NCBI GenBank assembly: GCA_029432775.1
Contig: JAROAZ010000028.1
Location: 1-64,000, forward strand
Source of the DNA: Pontiellaceae bacterium B12227
GTDB lineage: Bacteria; Verrucomicrobiota; Kiritimatiellia; Kiritimatiellales; Pontiellaceae
DNA length: 64,000 bases
Direction: 5' to 3'
Below are positions 39,378-48,386 of this stretch, piece by piece (position 1 is the first letter of the stretch; every line of letters starts with the position of its first letter). A model generated the notes under the pieces. It saw only the letters and a program-made list of their open reading frames with translations. It did no database searches and was not told the origin of the DNA. The position numbers and the translations under genes were made by a program.

Positions 39378-41690
39378 ATGAATAAAGCGCTAACCATTTT
39401 TTCCGCACTCATACTCGCTGCTGCGGTTCAGGCCGAGCAGATTAAAGATATTCGCATTGTCAATCAGACGGGCGAGTCGTACGACATCAGTTCGGTTGCT
39501 GCATTCACCTCTTTTCAGGTCGGTGAACAGGTCCCGGACCGGGAAACCATTCTTTCATCGATTGCTGTCGACGTGAATCGTATGCGCGAGTCTGGCCGCT
39601 ACTCCTATGTGAATGCGCGCATGGATGTTGCCGGTGATGGTGTGGTACTGGTTTATACCGTGGTCTCCAAACATCGGCTGAGGCGGATCGCCATTGTCGG
39701 CGGTAAAAAAAGCGGTCGGAAGATCAAGAAAAAGAGTGAGCTTGAAATCGGTCAGTTTGCCGACGATTCCACCTTTGAAATGGCATCTGCCAAAATTAAA
39801 GAAGCCTACCGCGACTACTGGTATCCCGACGTAAAGGTCACCTGGACGTCCAAGACCAACGATGAACTGGGTACCATCGATGTCGCCTTCCGGGTTGATG
39901 AAGGCCCCAAGATGGGCATTAAGCACATAGAATTTCACGGCAATGACATCGTCGAAGACAAAAAACTCCGCAAGCTGATCCAGCAAAAGGAGAAGAGATG
40001 GTGGTCCTTCATCACGGGTTCGGGTAAATACAAAGACGAAATGGTGGATGCCGATGTGTATGCACTGAAGACCTTTTACATGAATAACGGTTTTCTGGAC
40101 GTCCAGGTCTCTGACCCTGAGCTGGACGACACCAAGCCGAAAAAATCCCGACTGATTTTCAATATTACCGAAGGTCAGCGCTATCGTATCGGTAAGGTTT
40201 CCATAACCGGTATGGAAAACTATAGCGAAGGGGAGCTCCGCAGAGGCATTCGCCTGCGCAGCGGGAATATTGCATCGGTTGAAAATGCCGACGCCGGCAG
40301 CGAGGCCATCCGGGCCTATTATGGAAACCGCGGCTATGTTCGAACGGTGGTGCGGCCTATTTATGACGCAAACGCCGAAACCGGTATTGTGAATATCACC
40401 TATGATATAACCGAGGGAACCATCGGCTATATCCAGGCGGTAAACATCAACGGCAACGAGCGCACTCTTGATAAAGTGATTCGCCGGGAACTGGTCATGT
40501 ATCCCGGAGAAAAATATAACCGGAGCCGGGTCAGAACTTCCGAGAACCGCCTGCGCAACCTCAACTTTTTTGAAATCGTCACGATTAACCCCGAGTCCAC
40601 CGGCGAGGGCGACAAATACGACATGAATGTCCAGGTGAAGGAAAAGCCTACCGGACAGTTCTCGGCCGGTGTTGGCTTCTCCAGTGTTGATTCGCTCGTG
40701 GGCTATGTTGAGTTGTCGCAAGGAAACTTTAACTGGAAAACGTGGCCGCCGATCGGAGCCGGCCAGAAGTTTAAAGTCCGGGCCCAGCTCGGAACACAAC
40801 GTAACGATCTGGAAATCTCCTTTGTGGAACCGTGGTTCCTCGACCGCCAGCTTTCGTTCGGTATCGACCTGTTTCATCGCGAGGCGCGCTACTTCTCCGA
40901 TTCCTACGATCAGCAGAACGATGGCGCCCGTCTTTCGCTGGGCAAGCCGCTCTCTCGCTTTACCAGAGGGAACCTGGCCTATACGCTCGAACAGTTCCGT
41001 GTAATGGATGTCGCCGATTCTGCATCACAGGCGATTAAGGATGAAGAAGGCAAACGACTCAAGAGCGGTCTGGAATATACCTGGACCTTCGACTCGCGCG
41101 ACCGGTTCTTCAATCCGACTCGCGGAAATAAAACCACCGTTTCCCCCTATGTAGCCGGTGGTGCTCTGGGCGGTGAAACCGATCTGTACGGGGTGCGTAT
41201 CCGTTCAACCCAGCACTGGGCTTTGATTTGGAATATGATCTTCAATCTGCGGGGACAGCTGGAATCAGTTGAAGCCTTCGGCGATAGCAAAGCGAATGCC
41301 GGAAGCTATGGCGAAGGGGTACCGATTTTCGACCGCCTCTTCCTGGGAGGCTCCTATACCTTGCGCGGCTTTGAATATCGCGATGTCGGCCCCACCGACC
41401 CGACCAGCGAGGATCCCGTTGGGGGTAACAGTTCCGCATTTGTGACGGCCGAGCTGACGTATCCGATCTGGAATAAGATTCGTGGTGCCGTGTTCTACGA
41501 CTGGGGTTTTGTGAATGTTGATTCCTGGGATTTCGACGCTCAGAATTATCATGATGACTGGGGCATCGGGCTGCGCTTCGACCTGCCCGGATTCCCGCTC
41601 CACCTCGACTATGCCTGGCCGATTACGTACGACGAGCGCTATCTCGATGATAAAGGGCGCTTCAACTTCCTGATCGGGCATACCTTCTAA
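39378..41690 (+). CDS. bamA: outer-membrane assembly factor BamA
   Basis: 770 aa. The signal peptide (MNKALTIFSALILAAAVQA) is followed by five POTRA-like modules (for example IKDIRIVNQTGESYDI and VNINGNERTLDKVIRREL), then the 16-strand Omp85 barrel with RLFLGGSYTLRGFEYRDVGP near the end and a C-terminal IGHTF. It inserts beta-barrel proteins into the outer membrane, proving a diderm host. ATG 39378 is chosen because TTGGAA, half of a one-mismatch 15-bp motif at 39358-39372, gives a ribosome-binding site at the right distance; ATG 39372 is an alternative. Confidence 0.96.
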   Translation: MNKALTIFSALILAAAVQAEQIKDIRIVNQTGESYDISSVAAFTSFQVGEQVPDRETILSSIAVDVNRMRESGRYSYVNARMDVAGDGVVLVYTVVSKHRLRRIAIVGGKKSGRKIKKKSELEIGQFADDSTFEMASAKIKEAYRDYWYPDVKVTWTSKTNDELGTIDVAFRVDEGPKMGIKHIEFHGNDIVEDKKLRKLIQQKEKRWWSFITGSGKYKDEMVDADVYALKTFYMNNGFLDVQVSDPELDDTKPKKSRLIFNITEGQRYRIGKVSITGMENYSEGELRRGIRLRSGNIASVENADAGSEAIRAYYGNRGYVRTVVRPIYDANAETGIVNITYDITEGTIGYIQAVNINGNERTLDKVIRRELVMYPGEKYNRSRVRTSENRLRNLNFFEIVTINPESTGEGDKYDMNVQVKEKPTGQFSAGVGFSSVDSLVGYVELSQGNFNWKTWPPIGAGQKFKVRAQLGTQRNDLEISFVEPWFLDRQLSFGIDLFHREARYFSDSYDQQNDGARLSLGKPLSRFTRGNLAYTLEQFRVMDVADSASQAIKDEEGKRLKSGLEYTWTFDSRDRFFNPTRGNKTTVSPYVAGGALGGETDLYGVRIRSTQHWALIWNMIFNLRGQLESVEAFGDSKANAGSYGEGVPIFDRLFLGGSYTLRGFEYRDVGPTDPTSEDPVGGNSSAFVTAELTYPIWNKIRGAVFYDWGFVNVDSWDFDAQNYHDDWGIGLRFDLPGFPLHLDYAWPITYDERYLDDKGRFNFLIGHTF

Positions 41691-41692
41691 GG

Positions 41693-41731
41693 GTTTCATA
41701 AAACCTGATTACAGTTTCATGAGTCCTGATT
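41693..41731 (+). promoter_or_regulatory. tandem operator half-sites upstream of the GH43 operon
   Basis: GTTTCATAAAACCTGATT (41693-41710) and GTTTCATGAGTCCTGATT (41714-41731) are direct repeats with a 21-bp period, the spacing of AraC/XylR-type half-sites. The second ends 2 bp into the -35 hexamer, the position of an activator that touches RNA polymerase. Confidence 0.75.
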
Positions 41732-41758
41732 GCTGAGTAAAAGTCGGCAAGGTATAGT
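41730..41758 (+). promoter_or_regulatory. promoter of the GH43-GPH-GH10 operon
   Basis: -35 TTGCTG (41730-41735), 17-bp spacer, -10 TATAGT (41753-41758), 20 bp before the GH43 start; AGGAG lies near the start codon. Confidence 0.6.
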
Positions 41759-41777
41759 GTCTATTCAGGAGTAACTT

Positions 41778-42785
41778 ATGAAGACGACAAGATATCTTGC
41801 GCCGCATCTATACACGGCCGATCCACATGCCCATGTGTTTAACGGTAAATTATATATTTATCCGTCACATGACATTGATGCGGGGATCCCGGAAAACGAC
41901 AACGGCGATCATTTCGCCATGCGCGATTACCACATTTTCTCGATGGATGATATCGATGGGGAAGTTACGGACCACGGTGTCGCGCTCGATGTGAAGGATA
42001 TTCCCTGGGCGGGCCGGCAGTTGTGGGATTGCGATTGCGCCTGTAAGGACGGGAAATACTACTTATACTTTCCTCTGAAAGATCGCGCTGATATTTTTCG
42101 TATTGGCGTAGCCATTAGCGATAAACCCGAAGGGCCATTTGTTCCGCAGGAATCTCCAATCCCTGGAAGTTATTCAATCGACCCCTGTGTATTCTGCGAT
42201 GACGACGGAGCGCACTATATGTACTTCGGGGGCATCTGGGGCGGACAGTTGCAGTCCTATCGGGACAATCAAGTTGTTGAGCAAGGTTCGGAGCCTCCTG
42301 ATGACGAACCGGCATTATCCGCGCGCGTGGTAAAACTCGGTGAGGATATGCTCCAGTTTGCTGAAGCTCCGCGGGCAGTCATTCTCCTGGATGAACAGGG
42401 AGAGGAGCTGAAGGCAGGGGACCATGACCGTCGTTTTTTTGAAGCGGCGTGGATGCATAAATACCAAGGCAGGTATTATTTTTCATACTCCACCGGGAAC
42501 ACCCGGAAAATTTGTTATGCAGTGGGGGATAGCCCATACGGACCGTTTATTTACGAGGGGGTCATTCTGACCCCGGTAGTGGGATGGACCACGCACCATT
42601 CGATTGCGGAGTTTAAAGGAAAGTGGTATCTGTTTCATCATGACAGCGTTCCCTCGGGAGGGAAGACCTGGCTGCGCAGTATGAAAGTCTGCGAGTTGAA
42701 ATACAACGAGGACGGAACAATCTGCACCATGGATGGCGGGGGTGAAATGGAATCCTTGGATGTGCATGATCCAGCGGAAGCATAA
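41778..42785 (+). CDS. glycoside hydrolase family 43 (xylosidase/arabinofuranosidase-like)
   Basis: 335 aa five-bladed beta-propeller. LYTADPHAHVFNGKLYIYPS holds the catalytic base Asp15; SYSIDPCVFCDDDGAHYMYF the second Asp; and FFEAAWMHKYQGRYYFSYS the acid Glu. It has no signal peptide, so it acts in the cytoplasm on imported xylo-oligosaccharides, removing xylose or arabinose. It is first in an operon with a GPH transporter (8 bp on) and a secreted GH10, under the tandem operator at 41693-41731. Confidence 0.9.
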   Translation: MKTTRYLAPHLYTADPHAHVFNGKLYIYPSHDIDAGIPENDNGDHFAMRDYHIFSMDDIDGEVTDHGVALDVKDIPWAGRQLWDCDCACKDGKYYLYFPLKDRADIFRIGVAISDKPEGPFVPQESPIPGSYSIDPCVFCDDDGAHYMYFGGIWGGQLQSYRDNQVVEQGSEPPDDEPALSARVVKLGEDMLQFAEAPRAVILLDEQGEELKAGDHDRRFFEAAWMHKYQGRYYFSYSTGNTRKICYAVGDSPYGPFIYEGVILTPVVGWTTHHSIAEFKGKWYLFHHDSVPSGGKTWLRSMKVCELKYNEDGTICTMDGGGEMESLDVHDPAEA

Positions 42786-42793
42786 GGGGTACT

Positions 42794-44278
42794 ATGGCAC
42801 ATTTTCATCAGAAACTATCATTCCGAGAAAAAGCAGGCTATAGCCTCGGCGACGGGGCCGCCAATCTGGTGTTCCAGGTGCTGATGGCCTATCAGTTCAT
42901 GTTCTTTACAACGATCATGGGGCTGAGCCCCAAGGCGGCGGGGCTCTTGTTCCTGATCGGACGTTTCTTCGATGCTTTTACTGACCCGGCCATGGGGTTT
43001 GTTGCCGACCGCACGAAGCACAGGTGGGGGCGCTTCCGGCCCTGGCTGATTTGGTCGGCCCTGCCGTTTGCCGCCATATTCTGGCTGACCTTCACCAGTC
43101 CGGGGTGGGCACCCACTGCCCAGATGGTCTATGCCTACCTGATGTATTTTCTGCTGATGGCGGTCTATACCGTGAACAATGTACCCTACTGTGCGCTGAA
43201 CGGGGTCATGACCGGCGATGTGGATGAACGCACCAGCCTGTCTACGTATCGTTTTGTTACGGTGACCATTATTTCGTTCATCGTTCAGGGGATGACCCTG
43301 CCGTTGGTGGATAAATTCGGGCAGGGCGACGATGCCAGAGGCTGGTCGATCACGATGGGCATTTTTGCAGTTGTGACCATCTTCCTCTTCGTAATCTGCT
43401 TTTTCACGGTAAAGGAACGGGTGGAGCCCGACCCGGAGCAGCAGTCGTCTGCAAAGCAGGACATGCTCGATACGTTTAAGAACCGCCCGTGGGTCATTCT
43501 TTTCAGTGCCACATTAATGATTTTTATTATGCTGGTGGTTCGTGGCGGATCCATACCGATTTTCATAGAACGCTTTGCCGATCAGCAGGCGTTGGCCGAC
43601 TTTATTGGAGGCCTGGGACTTCAGTCGGTAGACGGCGTTGCTCCATCCGACTTCGGGAAATTTCTGAATGCCTTCGGTTATCTGCTCAAGCCGGATCACT
43701 CCAATGTACCCAGTGTGGCCTACGGAATCATGGGCATGCTGGGCACTTTTACCATGTTCCTCGGCGTGCTGAGTTCTAAACCGCTCTCAAAGCTCTTCGG
43801 GAAGCGGATGGTCTTTGTAGGATCGCTGGTGGTGACTGCATTCGTAACTCTGTGGCTGTTCTATATTCCTGCCTCGAATGTCCGCGCCATGCTGTGGCAA
43901 AGTGCCTTGTGGGGACTGGCGTACGGGCCGACCGTGCCCTTGTTATGGTCCATGATTGCCGATTCGGCCGACTATTCGGAATGGAAGACGGGGCGCCGGG
44001 CGACCGGATTCGTTTTTGCCGGCGTGGTCTTTGCGCTCAAGTTCGGCCTCGGTGTCGGCGGTTTTATCCAGGGTATGATTCTTTCGGGATATGGCTATGA
44101 AGGCGGTGCAGAACTGACAGAGCGGGCCATTACAGGAGTGCGTGTTGCTTCGTCCGTCGCACCGGCTTTGTTCATTGTCGCGGCGGTTGCCATTCTGCTG
44201 TTCTACCCGATCTCCAAAGAACTGAATTATAAGATTGGCGACGAGCTGGCCCAGCGCCGGAAAAGCAGGGAAAGCTGA
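42794..44278 (+). CDS. GPH-family sugar:cation symporter
   Basis: 494 aa with about 12 membrane segments. KLSFREKAGYSLGDGAANLV at the start and DPAMGFVADRTKHRWGRFRP are the glycoside-pentoside-hexuronide family signatures. It takes up the oligosaccharides that the cytoplasmic GH43 then cuts. An insert of about 60 residues between helices 7 and 8 (IGGLGLQSVDGVAPSDFGKF) is longer than in the usual members. The next gene starts 2 bp after its stop, so one transcript is likely. Confidence 0.93.
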   Translation: MAHFHQKLSFREKAGYSLGDGAANLVFQVLMAYQFMFFTTIMGLSPKAAGLLFLIGRFFDAFTDPAMGFVADRTKHRWGRFRPWLIWSALPFAAIFWLTFTSPGWAPTAQMVYAYLMYFLLMAVYTVNNVPYCALNGVMTGDVDERTSLSTYRFVTVTIISFIVQGMTLPLVDKFGQGDDARGWSITMGIFAVVTIFLFVICFFTVKERVEPDPEQQSSAKQDMLDTFKNRPWVILFSATLMIFIMLVVRGGSIPIFIERFADQQALADFIGGLGLQSVDGVAPSDFGKFLNAFGYLLKPDHSNVPSVAYGIMGMLGTFTMFLGVLSSKPLSKLFGKRMVFVGSLVVTAFVTLWLFYIPASNVRAMLWQSALWGLAYGPTVPLLWSMIADSADYSEWKTGRRATGFVFAGVVFALKFGLGVGGFIQGMILSGYGYEGGAELTERAITGVRVASSVAPALFIVAAVAILLFYPISKELNYKIGDELAQRRKSRES

Positions 44279-44280
44279 TC

Positions 44281-46980
44281 GTGCTGCGTCACATCCTCAT
44301 GGCTTGTTTGGCGGTTGCTTTGTCGGCAAGTGGTGCTGCTCCGGTTGTCACCGGGCTCGATCTGCTCGATGCTGATACGGGCGGACTGATTGCGCCTTTG
44401 CAGAACAACGACACGCTCGATCTCAACGTGCTCGGGCAACGGGCCTTTCGGATTCGCGCCAACCTCAGTGGGTCGGGCAGCGTGCATTTTCAGGTAAGCG
44501 GCATCGAGTATGCCGTCAACGGCGCACCCTATATCATGGGAGCCGACTGGTTGCCAGCGCCCGGCACCTACACCATCACTGCCACCCCGTGGGAGGGGGC
44601 CGATGCAACGGGAGAGCAGGGCACCGAATGGTCGATTACGGTTGCGGTGGTGGATGCGCTCGAACACCGCATGCGCCCCGTCCGCATACAGTCGACTGTA
44701 CCCCATGCCGCAGTGCAGCTCCGCATGCTCCGGCATGCGTTCCCGTTCGGCTCGATGACCAAGGAAACCAGCAGTTTTGGAATCAGCCAAACCGATTCGC
44801 CCGACGAAATCACTTACCGCGAAACCTTTCATTCCAACTTTAACTCTTCGGTCGCGGGCAACGCCATGAAGTGGTACACGCAGCAGCCGGACTGGTGGAA
44901 CCAGTCGCCGCACAACACCGGATACAGCACCCCCGGAAACTATCGGTATGACCAGGCCGACGACTGGCTCGACTATCACGAATCGGTGGGCATCCCGGTG
45001 CGCGGGCATACCCTTTTCTGGGGAGCGGGCGGCGGCGGGCCGGATCCGCTGAACCAGATGAAAGATCCAAACTGGGTGGAGGCGCTGGGCACCAACGCGC
45101 TGTATTGGATGGAGCAGCGGGTCTCCGGCATTGTATCGCGCTATGCCGGGCGCATCGACGAGTGGGACTTTAACAACGAGCTGTGGCACGGCGACTGGTA
45201 TCGCAACACATTCGGCAGCACCATCACCAAACAGATGGCCGACTGGGCGGTGGCCGCCAATCCGGATATTAAACTTTGGTTCAACGAATACGGCATGCTC
45301 AACAATTCCAATAATGCCGCGGCATTTCTCGCACACTTGCAAACGTTGCAGGGCGAAGGTGTTCAAATCGACGGCGTTGGGGTGCAGGGCCATTTCGGGT
45401 CGGCACCAAACACGGCCACCGTAAAAGCTTCTCTTGATATCCTCGATGAGTTGGGGTTGCCGATCAAGGTCACCGAATTCGACTGCGGATCGACCAATAT
45501 GACAGAGACCCAGATGGCCGATGGACTGGAAACCGTCTATCGAACCGCCTTTGAGCATCAGGCAGTGGAAGGCATTATTATGTGGGGCTTTTGGGAATCC
45601 AACCATTGGAAGCCCGAACGGGCGCTCTGGAAAGCCGACTGGACGCCGACCGAGCAGGCCCACCGCTACCGCGAGCTTGTTTACGATGAATGGTGGTCCG
45701 ATGCCGACCTGCTGGTAGATCAAAACGGGCAACTTCCGTTCAACCTCTTTGCCGGCGATTTTGAAATCACCATTAACGGTAAGACGTTCACCAACTCCAT
45801 TGCCGCCGGCAGCGGCACGCTGAACTTTGCGTACGATGGAACCAACCTGATGATGCATGTTCCGCCGGCAGTTGAGCTGACTGCGCCGGCGAACGGAACC
45901 TCTTTTGTTTCCGGTCAGCCGATTGAACTGACGGCCGATGCCTCCAGTGGTACCGCTTCGGTTGCCAAGGTCGAGTTTTATGCCGACAACCAGTTGCTTA
46001 AAACGGATGCCGTGGCGCCATACACCGCGGTCTGGTACGATGCTTCAGCCGGCAGTTATGCACTGACCGCGGTGGCAACCGATACCTTCGGTTTCTCCAA
46101 TCAAAGCGCACCCGTCCATATTTCCGTGGCTTCAGGAAACGGTAATCTGGTCGACAATCCCGGGTTCGAATTCGGAACCACCAACTGGTCGGGCCACGGC
46201 GGCCATTCCATTGGAACTATGTCGGCGCCGGTCTATTCGGGAAGCAGCGCCGGTCGGGCATTCGATCGGAACAACACATACGATGGCCTCTCCCAGACAC
46301 TCACCGACGAACTGATCGTCGGGCGATCCTATGTCTTTGCGTGTCAGGCGCGGCTCAGCGAAAGCAACGACACCGGCCGAATCACCGTCAAGACCAGCTA
46401 TTTGACCAACAGTCCTACCTACCAGAATGTTGCATCCGCTTTGCTGGATGATACCGGTTGGGCGCGCGTTCAGGGCGAATACACGTTTAATCCCGATCCA
46501 TTGCACACCGTGACGGAAGTGCGCTTCTACATTGCCGGTGTGCAACCGCCCGTCGAGATCTTTGTTGACGACATGTTCTGTGCCGAAACTACACTGGCAA
46601 CCATCGATTACGACATGGACGGTATGCCCGATCAGTGGGAGGAAACCCATTTCGGCAGCATTAATGCCGCCAACGGCGGTGCATTCGAGGACTGGGATAG
46701 CGATGGCATCGGGAACCGCGATGAATACCGCTCCGGCACGGTCCCGGCCGATGCGAATTCGCGGCTCGCCATTATTTCGCTTCAGCTCGATGCCGCCCGG
46801 ATGGATATAGGCTGGCACTCGGTATCCGGGAAAACCTATCGCATCATGACCTCAACGAATCTGCTTTCCAATGATTGGAAACTGGAGGCCGAGGGGCTTC
46901 CAGCCCTTGGAACCGAATCCTCCGCCTCGTTGGGAACCGACGCTTCTGTTCAGTTCATAAAGATCGAGCTGGACGAGTAA
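44281..46980 (+). CDS. secreted multidomain GH10 endo-xylanase
   Basis: 899 aa starting with GTG. The signal peptide (LRHILMACLAVALSASGAAP) and an N-terminal beta domain are followed by GH10 (about 130-480) with acid/base Glu300 (EWDFNNELWH) and nucleophile Glu399 (KVTEFDC). Then come an Ig-like domain (about 535-615), a carbohydrate-binding-like domain opening NLVDNPGFEFGTTNW (about 620-770), a Ca-binding DYDMDGMPDQWEE and DWDSDGIGNRDE segment, and a C-terminal beta tail. Extracellular xylan cleavage feeds the GPH transporter and GH43 encoded upstream. Two motif copies lie 32 bp apart in the tail. Confidence 0.93.
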   Translation: MLRHILMACLAVALSASGAAPVVTGLDLLDADTGGLIAPLQNNDTLDLNVLGQRAFRIRANLSGSGSVHFQVSGIEYAVNGAPYIMGADWLPAPGTYTITATPWEGADATGEQGTEWSITVAVVDALEHRMRPVRIQSTVPHAAVQLRMLRHAFPFGSMTKETSSFGISQTDSPDEITYRETFHSNFNSSVAGNAMKWYTQQPDWWNQSPHNTGYSTPGNYRYDQADDWLDYHESVGIPVRGHTLFWGAGGGGPDPLNQMKDPNWVEALGTNALYWMEQRVSGIVSRYAGRIDEWDFNNELWHGDWYRNTFGSTITKQMADWAVAANPDIKLWFNEYGMLNNSNNAAAFLAHLQTLQGEGVQIDGVGVQGHFGSAPNTATVKASLDILDELGLPIKVTEFDCGSTNMTETQMADGLETVYRTAFEHQAVEGIIMWGFWESNHWKPERALWKADWTPTEQAHRYRELVYDEWWSDADLLVDQNGQLPFNLFAGDFEITINGKTFTNSIAAGSGTLNFAYDGTNLMMHVPPAVELTAPANGTSFVSGQPIELTADASSGTASVAKVEFYADNQLLKTDAVAPYTAVWYDASAGSYALTAVATDTFGFSNQSAPVHISVASGNGNLVDNPGFEFGTTNWSGHGGHSIGTMSAPVYSGSSAGRAFDRNNTYDGLSQTLTDELIVGRSYVFACQARLSESNDTGRITVKTSYLTNSPTYQNVASALLDDTGWARVQGEYTFNPDPLHTVTEVRFYIAGVQPPVEIFVDDMFCAETTLATIDYDMDGMPDQWEETHFGSINAANGGAFEDWDSDGIGNRDEYRSGTVPADANSRLAIISLQLDAARMDIGWHSVSGKTYRIMTSTNLLSNDWKLEAEGLPALGTESSASLGTDASVQFIKIELDE
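46866..46880. repeat. TTCCA-N5-TGGAA motif copy
   Basis: TTCCAATGATTGGAA in the tail of the GH10 gene, encoding SNDWK, the third reading frame of the motif. Confidence 0.9.
46898..46912. repeat. TTCCA-N5-TGGAA motif copy
   Basis: TTCCAGCCCTTGGAA, 32 bp after the previous copy, encoding PALGT; a one-mismatch copy follows the stop at 46987. Confidence 0.85.
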
Positions 46981-47003
46981 GCCGTTTTCCAAACCTTTGA
47001 ACC

Positions 47004-48158
47004 CTATTGGATTCGTTGTTGCCGTTTCATTTTCCGGTATTTCCCGGGCGTTGTGTCGAATGCCGCGCGAAAGCTGTTGATGAGCGTGTCGACGGAATAA
47101 AATCCGCAGTTTTCCGCGATATCCTCCAGCTTGGCTTCGGTGCAACTGAGCAAGTGAGCAACAGACTGAATACGCTGGTGACGAATTTCCTGACCTGGTG
47201 AGCGGGTGTAGTTGGCCGCAAATGCCTTTTGTAAGCCCTGCTGAGTCACGCCCATGGCCGCGGCGACATCGGTTGCCTGTATACCGGTATGAAAATTATT
47301 CTGAATCCAATGCAGTGCCTCCGAAACCAGCGGATTACGAACGGCATAACAATCGGTGCTTCGTCGCACAACCACTTCTTTGGGCGAATGGCGAATGAGT
47401 TCAGGTTTGGTTTTTATAGGGGGTTGTTCGAGTATATTCCGTAACACGTTGGCTGCCTTCCGGCCCAGCCCCTCTTGGTCGCTGTCGATACTGCTGAGTC
47501 CGACAGAAAGTCCTGCGTTAATCAGATCATCATTATCCACGCCCAGGATGGCGATGTTTTCGGGAACGCGGAGTTCATGCTGAAGGCAAATCGAGATCAG
47601 TTCAGCGGCTATAACATCTGTGTAGGCAAAGAATCCCAGCGAAAGCTCTTCAAGGCGGTGGCTGCGTTGATTGGCAATATTTTCCAACTCCTGGATAACG
47701 GACAACTGCATGTTTTCCGATGTTTGGAGAACGGTCACGGAGCCGCCATCTTCGTCCATAAACTCCTTCAGGGCATCGAGCCTTTCCTGGTACATACGGA
47801 TATTTCCCGGACCCAGCACGACTACTTCGCGATAGCCATGGTCACGAAAGTGCTCAGCCGCCATTCGACCGATTTCCCGATTATCGGTAACGACGCGTGG
47901 AATCGGCAGCTTGTGTTCTCCGAGTCCAAGGTCGACGAGCGGGATTTTATGCGTGCGGAAATATTCCAGCGTATCGGTGCATTGGAGCAGGGCAATACAC
48001 CCATCGCCTTTCCACTCTTTCAGGAAGCCTTCGTTGGTGACGGGATCTTTGGGGCAGTTGAGCTGCCATCCGGCTTCCCTGGCAACCTGCGCCACCCCGC
48101 GATGAATGCGATAGTCGTACCATTCGAGCAAAAGCATGATGTGTTTGCGTTTAATCAT
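47004..48158 (-). CDS. XylR-like transcriptional regulator (PBP-like sensor plus AraC HTH)
   Basis: 384 aa. A LacI/periplasmic-binding-protein-like sensor (about 5-275: IPLVDLGL, PRVVTDNREIGRMAAEHF, NIAILGVDNDDLINAGLSVG, SSIDSDQEGLGRKAA) is joined to a C-terminal AraC HTH pair (about 285-380: TDVAAAMGVTQQGLQKAFAA, SPGQEIRHQRIQSVAHLL). This is the architecture of E. coli XylR, which senses xylose and activates from tandem half-sites 21 bp apart. It stands in the middle of the xylan locus, and a GTTTCAT half-site lies 4 bp upstream of its start, so it probably also controls itself. An alternative start is Met8. Confidence 0.92.
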   Translation of the reverse strand: MIKRKHIMLLLEWYDYRIHRGVAQVAREAGWQLNCPKDPVTNEGFLKEWKGDGCIALLQCTDTLEYFRTHKIPLVDLGLGEHKLPIPRVVTDNREIGRMAAEHFRDHGYREVVVLGPGNIRMYQERLDALKEFMDEDGGSVTVLQTSENMQLSVIQELENIANQRSHRLEELSLGFFAYTDVIAAELISICLQHELRVPENIAILGVDNDDLINAGLSVGLSSIDSDQEGLGRKAANVLRNILEQPPIKTKPELIRHSPKEVVVRRSTDCYAVRNPLVSEALHWIQNNFHTGIQATDVAAAMGVTQQGLQKAFAANYTRSPGQEIRHQRIQSVAHLLSCTEAKLEDIAENCGFYSVDTLINSFRAAFDTTPGKYRKMKRQQRIQ

Positions 48159-48161
48159 AAG

Positions 48162-48179
48162 GTTTCATGAACTCCGATT
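48162..48179 (+). promoter_or_regulatory. operator half-site at the regulator start
   Basis: GTTTCATGAACTCCGATT covers the leader just upstream of the XylR-like start codon (48158, minus strand), fitting autoregulation. Confidence 0.6.
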
Positions 48180-48218
48180 TTACGCGTTAATAAACGTATT
48201 ATTGAGCGCTGTCAATTA

Positions 48219-48233
48219 TTCCAATCATTGGAA
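48219..48233. repeat. TTCCA-N5-TGGAA motif copy, intergenic
   Basis: TTCCAATCATTGGAA in the divergent region between the XylR-like regulator and the secreted protein gene, 7 bp before an operator half-site. Confidence 0.9.
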
Positions 48234-48239
48234 GTTAAG

Positions 48240-48304
48240 GTTTCATTATATCCGATTATCGATTCGGTAGTAGGGATTGATAGTATTCCATTCTGCTTTA
48301 TTGT
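48240..48304 (+). promoter_or_regulatory. operator and promoter of the secreted protein / GH30-sulfatase unit
   Basis: GTTTCATTATATCCGATT (48240-48257) is followed one 21-bp period later by a weak copy, GATTCGGTAGTAGGGATT (48261-48278). The -35 TTGATA is at 48277-48282 and a possible -10 TATTGT at 48299-48304. The half-site to -35 distance is 37 bp, as at the GH43 promoter. Confidence 0.65.
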
Positions 48305-48386
48305 GGATTACAGCTAGTGCAAGGAGTATTGCCTGCAACTTCCAGTCGGGAAGGTTGATGGCAAAAACTGTAATCGGGGGAATGAA

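Noticed and set aside
44227..45858. 543-codon open frame antisense to the GH10 gene
   Set aside because: It overlaps both GPH and GH10 genes, whose motifs are clear.
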